From positions 403,852 through 467,851 of the forward strand of contig NZ_QUGI01000001.1 of the NCBI RefSeq assembly GCF_003478995.1: a DNA stretch of 64,000 nucleotides, read 5' to 3'. Below are positions 57,994-64,000 of the stretch, piece after piece. This stretch comes from Pseudoflavonifractor sp. AF19-9AC (GTDB taxonomy: Bacteria; Bacillota; Clostridia; Oscillospirales; Oscillospiraceae). The position numbers and the translations under genes were made by a program. How positions within the stretch are numbered: position 1 is the stretch's first letter; each line of letters begins with the position of its first letter. The notes under the pieces are model-generated. The model was not told the DNA's origin. It was given only the letters and a program-made list of their open reading frames with translations, and searched no databases.

Positions 57994-59105
57994 GACACAT
58001 TCTCCTTTTTTTCATAAATACAGTGGACACCCCGGTGGGCCATCATACCCCCCAGGCACTCCTTGTTGCAGCGGACACAGCGGTGAAGCTCCGACACCCG
58101 GCCGGAACGGACCTTCTCGGGCCAGTCCGGGTCGGCAATCAGCTGGCGGCTCATGGCGGCGCACTGGATGCGGCCGGAGGCCAGCTGCTCCTCCACAAAA
58201 TCCGGGCGGGTCAGTCCGCCGACGCCGCAGATGGGGAGGGAGGTGTAGCGCCGCACCTGGTCGCAGAACTTCAGAAAGCAACCCTCCTGACCAAACTCCG
58301 GGTGGTTGGCCGGGGGAATGGTGTCGCTGAGGTCGGAGTGGTTGGCCAGGGTCACGTGGAAGCTGGTCACCCCGGCATGCTCCAGCAGGGGGACAAAGAC
58401 GGACAGCTCCGATTCCACCACCCCCGCCTTGCCGTAGGCGGGGTTCTCCTGGCGGACGGGCAGCTTGTAGTCAATGGGGATGTCGGGCAGACGGCGGCGC
58501 ACCGCCTGTACCGCCTCAACAGCAAAGCGGGCCCGGTTTTCCGCGCTTCCGCCGTACTCGTCGGTGCGGTGGTTGAAGAGAGCGGAGCTGAAGCTGCCGC
58601 ACATCCGGTCTCCGTGGATCTGGATGAGATCAAAGCCGGCCTTTTGGGCCAGCACGGCCGCCTGGCCGAAGGAGTCGATGATGTGATGGATTTTTTCACG
58701 GGAAAGCCCGGTGATGTACGGGCCCACCTGCTCGTTGAGGAGGGGGCGCAGCTCCTGAGGGGTAATTTTCTTCGTGAGCACGCCGGGCACGTATTTCAGC
58801 ATGGCTTTCAGGTCGGAGTCGGACTGGTGCAGCTGGGCGCACAGCTTGCAGTCGTACTTGTGGACCGCCTCAGCCAGAGAACGGTAAAATGCAAAGCCCT
58901 TTTTAGTGTAGAGGCTGGGGCCGAAGCCGTGCCGCCCCACCGGCACATCCCCCAAAATGATCATGGCGCAGCCGCCATGGGCAATGCGTACCAGCCGCTG
59001 GGTCATCTCCTCCTGGGACACGCCCAGGGAAGTGGGGGCAAAGACAATGGGGTTCTTCAAAGTTACTCCGCCGTAGTTAACGGGGCTGTTGATGTGTTCG
59101 TACAT
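57990..59105 (-). CDS. bilR: Bilirubin reductase BilR (Old Yellow Enzyme-like, 4Fe-4S)
   Basis: A 371-aa flavoprotein of the NADH:flavin oxidoreductase/OYE family. It has the TIM barrel and the C-terminal iron-sulfur cysteines (CVRCNKECLGG...HC near 341-360), but not the FAD/NAD domain of full dienoyl-CoA reductases. The usual barrel motif HAAHGYL is replaced by IHGDRMCGSF; HGDR falls at residues 164-167, the signature reported for bilirubin reductases that convert bilirubin to urobilinogen. NHRTDEYGGSAENR is intact. It lies between a MarR gene (43-nt overlap) and a flavodoxin gene. ATG 59105 follows AAAGGAG. Confidence 0.88.
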   Translation of the reverse strand: MYEHINSPVNYGGVTLKNPIVFAPTSLGVSQEEMTQRLVRIAHGGCAMIILGDVPVGRHGFGPSLYTKKGFAFYRSLAEAVHKYDCKLCAQLHQSDSDLKAMLKYVPGVLTKKITPQELRPLLNEQVGPYITGLSREKIHHIIDSFGQAAVLAQKAGFDLIQIHGDRMCGSFSSALFNHRTDEYGGSAENRARFAVEAVQAVRRRLPDIPIDYKLPVRQENPAYGKAGVVESELSVFVPLLEHAGVTSFHVTLANHSDLSDTIPPANHPEFGQEGCFLKFCDQVRRYTSLPICGVGGLTRPDFVEEQLASGRIQCAAMSRQLIADPDWPEKVRSGRVSELHRCVRCNKECLGGMMAHRGVHCIYEKKENVS

Positions 59106-59518
59106 AGAAGCTCCTTTTCATGGTTCCGCGCAGCCTTGGACAGAAGGGCCAGCAGCTGCTGGCGCTCCTCCCCTGTGAGAGGAGCAAGGACTTGTTCGTC
59201 CCAGTCAAAGAAGACCTGGTGACTGACGGAGAAGGCCTGCTGCCCTTTCTCCGTCAAATCAAGCCGGTAGGTCCTTCCAGACTTCTCCTTGGTGAGGAAG
59301 CCGTCCTCCACCAGCTTGGCAATGCTGCGCTGGGAGTACCCCCAGTCCAGACCCAGGGTCTGGGTGAGCCGGCTGGGGCTGCAGCCCGGGTGCTTCCCCA
59401 CATAGAGGACCGGAAACAGCGAGCCGAAGTTGAGACCCAGCGTTTGAAGCTGCCGGGTGGTATAGGCGGTAAAGCCACGGTAGAAGAGTGAGGAATAGTA
59501 GGAAAAGGTTCCGAACAT
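59063..59518 (-). CDS. bilQ: MarR-family regulator, BilQ-like
   Basis: A 151-aa MarR-type winged-helix protein. GKHPGCSPSRLTQTLGLDWGYSQRSIAKLVEDGFLTKEKSGR (about 42-83) is the helix-turn-helix and wing; long dimerisation helices flank it. Start ATG 59518 follows GGAGG at 7 nt. It is the first gene of the operon bilQ-bilR-bilS and its 3' end overlaps bilR by 43 nt. Two inverted 17-bp palindromes around its promoter are the probable binding sites, so it likely represses its own operon; bilirubin or a related tetrapyrrole is a plausible inducer (inference). Confidence 0.85.
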   Translation of the reverse strand: MFGTFSYYSSLFYRGFTAYTTRQLQTLGLNFGSLFPVLYVGKHPGCSPSRLTQTLGLDWGYSQRSIAKLVEDGFLTKEKSGRTYRLDLTEKGQQAFSVSHQVFFDWDEQVLAPLTGEERQQLLALLSKAARNHEKELLCTNTSTAPLTTAE

Positions 59519-59534
59519 ACAGGCGCCTCCAATC

Positions 59535-59579
59535 ACTTGACTTTGTCAAGTGTAGCAGATAAACTTGACAAAGTCAAGT
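59535..59579. promoter_or_regulatory. Two MarR-type operators around the bilQRS promoter
   Basis: ACTTGACTTTGTCAAGT (59535-59551) and ACTTGACAAAGTCAAGT (59563-59579). Each is a 7-3-7 palindrome, and the two are exact reverse complements of each other, 28 bp centre to centre. One covers the -35 and the other overlaps the -10 and start point. Confidence 0.88.
59549..59577 (-). promoter_or_regulatory. Promoter of the bilQRS operon
   Basis: On the minus strand, TTGACT (59577-59572), a 17-nt spacer and TACACT (59554-59549), with TGC before the -10. Confidence 0.85.
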
Positions 59580-59667
59580 AAAAAATAAGAGTTTGATCCT
59601 AAACCGAAAATCGGAACGGCATGGGAAAAGAAACGGGCCCGGAGCTGCAAAAAATAGCGAAAAACCC

Positions 59668-59696
59668 TATACATAAGGGGAAAATTCCGATATAAT
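59668..59696 (+). promoter_or_regulatory. Promoter of the molybdenum hydroxylase operon
   Basis: TATACA (59668-59673), a 17-nt spacer and TATAAT (59691-59696). It is divergent from bilQRS. Confidence 0.6.
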
Positions 59697-59702
59697 AAAT
59701 TG

Positions 59703-59808
59703 ACCATCCCCGCGGTGTATGCCGGAGGGGATTTTCACTGGAATGAATTGGAAAGCAATGGGCTTGACCGCCCCCCGGCGGGGGCGCAGATAGGGAGGCG
59801 TTTTTTTG
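59703..59808 (+). promoter_or_regulatory. Structured leader of the molybdenum hydroxylase operon
   Basis: A leader of about 100 nt. Hairpin 1 is ATCCCC (59706-59711) with GGGGAT (59727-59732). A second element near 59770-59805 can pair in two ways: CGCCCCC with GGGGGCG, or CGCC...GGGAGGCG followed by TTTTTTT. The latter would form a terminator that also hides the GGAGG of the first gene. It is a possible attenuator or riboswitch of no class I recognise. Confidence 0.45.
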
Positions 59809-60600
59809 TATCGCGTGGAGGAGTACTGCATGCCCACTTCTCTGGAGGAGGCGTGCCAGCTGCTGAGCAGCGACCCCAGAAATCATGTGGCCCTGGGCGG
59901 CTGCTGCTGGCTTCGGCTGGGCAGCCGTCGGATTCGCAAGGCGGTGGATCTGAGCCGGCTGGGCCTGGACTACATTCGGGAAGAGGAAGGCTGGCTGGTG
60001 CTGGGGGCGAGTGTCCCTCTGCGCCAGATGGAGATCCATCCGGCCGTGACCGGGCGCTTTGACGGCCTGCTGGGCCGGGCGGTGTCCTCCATTGTGGGGG
60101 TGCAGTTCCGGAACCTGGCCACCGTGGGCGGGTCGGTGTATGCCCGGTTTGGATTTTCCGATGTGATTACCGCCCTGCTGGCCCTGGACGCCCGGGTGGT
60201 GTTCCATCGGGCGGGGGAGATGTCCCTGGAGGCGTTTTTGTCCTCGGACGGCTGCCCCGGAGATGTGCTTGTTGAGATTCGTATCCCGGACGACGGCCGG
60301 CGGGCGGCCTATGAGAGCGTGCGGCGCAGCAGCACCGATTTCCCGGTGCTGGCCGTGGCGGTGAGCCGCCAAGGAGATGACTGGCGGGTGTCTGTGGGCG
60401 CCCGGCCCTATGCGGCCCAGCGGTCCTCTGAGGCGGAAGCCTGCCTGGCCCAGAGACGTGGAGCCCAGGCCGCAGGCGAAGCTGCGGCGGCTCAGCTGCG
60501 CTTTGGAAGCAACCTGCGTGGCAGCGAGGAATACCGCCGCCGTATGGCCGAGGTGCTGGTGCGCCGGGCGGCCCAGCAGCTGGAGGAGGAGCAAGGATGA
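59806..60600 (+). CDS. Molybdenum hydroxylase (xanthine dehydrogenase-type) FAD subunit
   Basis: A 264-aa FAD-binding subunit of the CoxM/XdhB type. MPTSLEEACQLLSSD near 9-23 leads the FAD domain, RNLATVGGSVY near 106-116 contacts the flavin, and the CO-dehydrogenase-flavoprotein C-terminal domain follows. The usual AGGTDLL loop is changed to GGCCWLRLG (residues 28-36), noteworthy but seen in divergent members. It starts with TTG 59806, 7 nt after GGGAGG, giving MYRVEEYC. Its 3' end overlaps the next gene by 4 nt. Confidence 0.85.
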   Translation: MYRVEEYCMPTSLEEACQLLSSDPRNHVALGGCCWLRLGSRRIRKAVDLSRLGLDYIREEEGWLVLGASVPLRQMEIHPAVTGRFDGLLGRAVSSIVGVQFRNLATVGGSVYARFGFSDVITALLALDARVVFHRAGEMSLEAFLSSDGCPGDVLVEIRIPDDGRRAAYESVRRSSTDFPVLAVAVSRQGDDWRVSVGARPYAAQRSSEAEACLAQRRGAQAAGEAAAAQLRFGSNLRGSEEYRRRMAEVLVRRAAQQLEEEQG

Positions 60601-61064
60601 AGGTTACCATAATACTGAACGGCACCCCCTATACCAGGGAGGTTGCCGGGGATTTGATGCTGCTGGATTTTGTGCGCTCCTGCGGCTGCCTCAGCGTGAA
60701 GCGGGGCTGTGACACCAGCAACTGCGGACTTTGCACCGTCTGGGTGGAGGGCACTCCGGTGCTGTCCTGCTCCTATCCTGCGGTCCGGGCGGACGGCAAG
60801 CGTGTGACTACCCTGGAGGGCGTGCAGGAGGAGGCGGAGGCCTTTGGAGCGTGCATGGCCCAGCAGGGTGCAGAGCAGTGCGGCTACTGCAGCCCCGGCT
60901 TTATTATGACCGTGCTGGCCATGGCCCGGGAGCTCACCGATCCCACTGAGGAGGAGATTGCCCATTATCTGGCGGGTAATCTGTGCCGCTGCACCGGCTA
61001 TGTGAGCCAGATGCGGGCCATTCAGGCCTGGCTGAAGGAGAGACGGAGGGAGGAGCAGGCATGA
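60597..61064 (+). CDS. Molybdenum hydroxylase 2Fe-2S subunit
   Basis: A 155-aa subunit with two [2Fe-2S] clusters. The plant-type cluster is CDTSNCGLCTVW with a later VLSC (N-terminal domain); the helical-domain cluster is CGYCSPGFIMT and CRCTGY. All eight cysteines are present. It transfers electrons from the molybdenum centre to FAD. It overlaps both neighbours by 4 nt, so the three subunits are translated as a unit. Confidence 0.95.
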   Translation: MKVTIILNGTPYTREVAGDLMLLDFVRSCGCLSVKRGCDTSNCGLCTVWVEGTPVLSCSYPAVRADGKRVTTLEGVQEEAEAFGACMAQQGAEQCGYCSPGFIMTVLAMARELTDPTEEEIAHYLAGNLCRCTGYVSQMRAIQAWLKERRREEQA

Positions 61065-63343
61065 AGCTGGTCAATGAGGCAATTCCCAAGCTGGACAGCG
61101 GGGCGCTGACCGGCGGCAAGGGCGTCTATACCGATGACATCGCCCCCGCCGACTGCCTGGTGGTGAAGGTGCTGCGCAGCCCTCACGCCCACGCCCGGAT
61201 TCGGGAGATTAAAAAGACCGCGGCCAGTAAGGTGCCGGGTGTGGTGGTCGTGCTCACCTGGGAGGATGTGCCCAAAATCCGCTACACCCTGGCGGGGCAG
61301 TCCTACCCGGAGCCCAGTCCCTACGATCGATATATTCTGGAGCAGACCGTGCGCTATGTGGGCGACCCGGTGGCCATTGTGGCCGGCGTGGACGAGGCCT
61401 GCGTAGACAAGGCCATGCGGATCCTCAAGGTGGACTACGAGGTGCTGGAGCCGGTGCTGGACTTTGAGCACGCCCTGGACAACCCGGTGCAGGTCCACCA
61501 GGAGGAGGACTACTTCAACAACTTTGACATCGGCGGCGACCCCGCCCGCAACCTGGTGGCCAGCGGCTGCGAGGGGGAGGGGGACGTGGAGGCGGAGCTT
61601 GAGAAGTGCGACGTGGTGCTGGACCGCACCTACTACACCAAGGCCAACGCCCAGGCCATGATGGAGACCTTCCGCACCTACACCTATCTGGACTATAACG
61701 GCCGCCTCACTATGGTGACCTCCACCCAGGTGCCCTTCCACTGCCGGCGCACCATTGCCCGGGCGCTGGACCTGCCCAAGACCGCCGTACGGGTCATCAA
61801 GCCCCGGATTGGCGGCGGCTTTGGGGCAAAGCAGACCCTGGTCAGCGAGCTTTTCCCCGCCCTGGTCACCCTGCGCACCGGCCGTCCGGCCAAGATTGTC
61901 TATACCCGTGCGGAGTCCTTCCAGGCCTCCAACAGCCGCCACCAGATGCGGGTGCGGGTGCGGGTGGGTGCCATGAAGGACGGCACCGTGCGGGCCATCG
62001 ATATGCACGCCCTGTCCAACGCCGGAGCCTACGGGGAGCACGCCTCCACCACCGTGGGCCTGGTGGGCCACAAGAGCATCCCTCTCTACGCCAAGGCCAA
62101 GGCCTTCCGTTTCTCCTGGGACGTGGTGTATACCAACACCATGGCGGCGGGAGCCTTCCGGGGCTACGGAGCTACCCAGGGCTGCTTTGCCCTGGAATCC
62201 GCCATCAACGAGCTGGCGATGGAGCTGGGACTGAACCCTGCTCAGCTGCGCCTACAGAACATTCCTCAGCCCGGGGAGACCATGCCCGCCTACTACAATG
62301 AGCCCCTCAGCAGCTCCAAGCTGGAGGAGTGCATCCGCACCGGCATGAAGCTCATCGGCTGGGAGGAGAAGTACCCCAGGGTGCAGGTCTCCGACCACAA
62401 GGTCCGGGGCCTGGGCATGTCCATCACCATGCAGGGCTCTGGCATTTCCGCGTTGGATACCGCCACCGCCACCATCAAGCTCAACGACGACGGCTACTAT
62501 ACCCTGATGATCGGAGCCACCGATATGGGCACGGGGTGCGACACCATTCTGGCCCAGATGGCGGCGGAGACATTGGACTGCCCCCTGGAGCGCATCACGG
62601 TGGACGGGGTGGACACCGATCACTCCCCCTTCGATACCGGATCCTACGCCTCCAGCACCACCTATGTCACCGGCAACGCGGTGGTGAAAGCCTGCACGCA
62701 GCTCAGAGAGGCCATTACGGCCCAGGGAGCGATCCGCCTGGGCATTCCGGCGGAGCAGGCGGAATTTGACGGCGAACAGGTCTTTGACTGTGCGGAGCCC
62801 TCCCGCAGCACTACCCTCAGCCAGCTGGCCCAGGCCCTGGTGGTGGGAGAGGGCACCCAGTGGCTTACCGCCACGGCCAGCCACTGCAGCCCCACCTCGC
62901 CCCCGCCTCTGATGGCGGGCTTTGCAGAGGTGGAGGTGGACCTGGAGACCGGAGAAGCCAAGGTGACGGACTACGTGGGCGTGGTGGACTGCGGCACGGT
63001 GGTCAACAAAAACCTGGCCCGGGTCCAGGCGGAGGGCGGCATCGCCCAGGGCATCGGCATGGCCCTCTACGAGGACATTCAGTATGACAGCCGGGGCCAG
63101 ATGCTCAACCACTCCTTCATGCAGTATAAGATTCCCTGCCGCACCGATCTGCCTCAGATTCGGGTGGACTTTGAGGAGAGCCATGAGCCCAGCGGGCCTT
63201 TTGGCGCCAAGTCCATCGGCGAGGTGGTCATCAACACCCCCGCCCCCGCGGTGGCCCAGGCCATCTACAACGCCACCGGCGTGCGGGTGCGCAGCCTGCC
63301 CATCACCCCGGAGCAGATTCTGCTGGGCGGGGAGAAACATTGA
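61061..63343 (+). CDS. Molybdenum hydroxylase catalytic (molybdopterin-binding) subunit
   Basis: A 760-aa XdhA/CoxL-type subunit holding the Mo-molybdopterin cofactor. GGGFGAKQ near 248-255 and AFRGYGATQG near 366-375 line the cofactor, and the catalytic Glu is in GPFGAKSIGE near 720-729. The order FAD-FeS-Mo is that of clostridial xanthine or purine hydroxylases, but nicotinate or other heteroaromatic hydroxylases are possible. No xdhC-type maturation gene or purine genes are in view, so the substrate is open. ATG 61061 overlaps the upstream stop. Confidence 0.92.
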   Translation: MKLVNEAIPKLDSGALTGGKGVYTDDIAPADCLVVKVLRSPHAHARIREIKKTAASKVPGVVVVLTWEDVPKIRYTLAGQSYPEPSPYDRYILEQTVRYVGDPVAIVAGVDEACVDKAMRILKVDYEVLEPVLDFEHALDNPVQVHQEEDYFNNFDIGGDPARNLVASGCEGEGDVEAELEKCDVVLDRTYYTKANAQAMMETFRTYTYLDYNGRLTMVTSTQVPFHCRRTIARALDLPKTAVRVIKPRIGGGFGAKQTLVSELFPALVTLRTGRPAKIVYTRAESFQASNSRHQMRVRVRVGAMKDGTVRAIDMHALSNAGAYGEHASTTVGLVGHKSIPLYAKAKAFRFSWDVVYTNTMAAGAFRGYGATQGCFALESAINELAMELGLNPAQLRLQNIPQPGETMPAYYNEPLSSSKLEECIRTGMKLIGWEEKYPRVQVSDHKVRGLGMSITMQGSGISALDTATATIKLNDDGYYTLMIGATDMGTGCDTILAQMAAETLDCPLERITVDGVDTDHSPFDTGSYASSTTYVTGNAVVKACTQLREAITAQGAIRLGIPAEQAEFDGEQVFDCAEPSRSTTLSQLAQALVVGEGTQWLTATASHCSPTSPPPLMAGFAEVEVDLETGEAKVTDYVGVVDCGTVVNKNLARVQAEGGIAQGIGMALYEDIQYDSRGQMLNHSFMQYKIPCRTDLPQIRVDFEESHEPSGPFGAKSIGEVVINTPAPAVAQAIYNATGVRVRSLPITPEQILLGGEKH

Positions 63344-63369
63344 TCCTGCTGCATCCGACGAGGATAGAA

Positions 63370-63407
63370 GAAAGTGCCGTTCCACACAAGGGAACGGCAC
63401 TTTTTTT
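63370..63407. terminator. Terminator of the molybdenum hydroxylase operon
   Basis: AAAGTGCCGTTCC and GGAACGGCACTTTTTTT; it lies between convergent genes. Confidence 0.95.
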
Positions 63408-63435
63408 ATCGCAGCGGCTCCGTATAGGCCGGATT

Positions 63436-63762
63436 TTAGGAGAGGGAGGACACATCTGCCCGGGAGAGAATAGCAATGAACTGGGCAGCCTTGGGCCGCT
63501 CCATCAGTGGATAGCCCGCCAGATTGGTGACCAGCTGGGGATTACAGCGCCAAGCAATGTCTGCGGCGGAGCGGATGTTGCGCTCTACCGCCTTCCAGTT
63601 GGTTCCGAACTGCTTGGCAACGTCCGGGTACAAACACTTGGTCACCAGCTGCAGCGCGTCCGGGTTGCCCCGAATCAGCTTCAAGGCACAGGCGGTCTGA
63701 GAAAATGCCACATAATTGGGCGTAATACCCAGCTTCATCAGCAGCGGATAGTAAGCAGTCAT
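63436..63762 (-). CDS. Stand-alone Spo0A C-terminal (effector) domain protein
   Basis: A 108-aa protein that corresponds to the DNA-binding half of Spo0A without a receiver domain. KLGITPNYVAFSQTACAL near the start, LYPDVAKQFGTNWKAVERNIRSAADIAW (recognition helix-turn-helix) and PKAAQFIAIL at the end align with the Spo0A effector domain. The start is ATG 63762 after GGGAGTGG; the TTG at 63789 is less likely. It may bind 0A-box-like DNA without phosphorylation control, or compete with Spo0A. A palindrome CCTGTCGACAGG (63807-63818) containing a 0A-like TGTCGA lies just upstream. Confidence 0.88.
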   Translation of the reverse strand: MTAYYPLLMKLGITPNYVAFSQTACALKLIRGNPDALQLVTKCLYPDVAKQFGTNWKAVERNIRSAADIAWRCNPQLVTNLAGYPLMERPKAAQFIAILSRADVSSLS

Positions 63763-64000
63763 GACAACCACTCCCAGTTTGTGTATCAAAGGAACCCGTC
63801 ATGCCTCCTGTCGACAGGGTTCCCTAAAAAAATCATACTCAATTGTCCCATAAAAGGGAAGGCTGAAAAAGCGGAAAGATGGGCCGATATTCCGGAAATA
63901 GGAGAAAATGGGATAGCAGCCGGAGAAACGGAGGGGGCGACGGCGCAATTTCGTGGCAGACAGTACATAAGACGTGGAAACGGCCCCCCGCACAATGTGC
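63763..64000. other. Upstream region to window end
   Basis: Apart from the CCTGTCGACAGG palindrome I see no supported gene. Overlapping minus-strand frames of 64-69 aa lack ribosome-binding sites. Its right end is cut by the window. Confidence 0.4.

Overview
The window looks like chromosomal DNA of a high-GC gut clostridium in or near Oscillospiraceae (a Flavonifractor/Lawsonibacter-like organism). This is an inference from four things: GC-rich codon use, purine-rich Shine-Dalgarno sites with frequent GTG/TTG starts, clostridial regulation (T-box, tandem glycine riboswitch, WalR-like and MarR/PadR operators), and a Spo0A-type DNA-binding domain. No tRNA, rRNA, prophage, insertion sequence or CRISPR array was seen.

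Layout. 1-5.7 kb: a truncated DUF3298-like gene, a PadR-DUF2812 pair with a visible autoregulatory promoter, and a leftward peroxide-defence operon (yaaA, bcp, two small genes, a zinc alcohol dehydrogenase). 5.7-11.8 kb: a membrane protein of unknown function, a ClC channel, a ureohydrolase, a glyoxalase-fold protein and an acyltransferase-3-like membrane protein. 11.8-22.4 kb: secA, a tandem glycine riboswitch before an AGCS symporter, an RlmD-type methyltransferase, an NSS transporter, a MATE pump and an SH3-NlpC/P60 wall hydrolase. 22.4-38 kb: the rpoB-rpoC and ybxF-rpsL-rpsG-fusA-tuf locus. Between rpoC and ybxF lie a ferredoxin gene, a 130-bp tandem repeat array and a secreted serpin. 38-44.3 kb: a membrane protein behind paired operators, a Trp T-box controlling a trpXYZ-type ABC transporter, a pseudouridine synthase and a PucR/CdaR regulator. 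44.4-50.3 kb: ftsEX, a 33-aa membrane peptide, two tandem M23/EnvC-like murein hydrolases and a CcdA-TlpA fusion. 50.3-57 kb: housekeeping genes (ZIP transporter, rlmA, glyA, nth, rarA, ybeY, era). 57-59.6 kb: a leftward MarR / OYE-like reductase / flavodoxin operon matching bilQ-bilR-bilS, the gut bilirubin reductase system. 59.7-63.3 kb: a three-subunit molybdenum hydroxylase. 63.4-64 kb: an orphan Spo0A C-terminal domain protein.

Most notable: the bilQRS operon, whose BilR carries HGDR at residues 164-167 and whose promoter is framed by two mirror-image 17-bp operators; the 130-bp array and the lipoprotein serpin inside an otherwise conserved ribosomal/RNA polymerase locus; the Trp T-box transporter; and the FtsEX-hydrolase cassette with a WalR-like box upstream.
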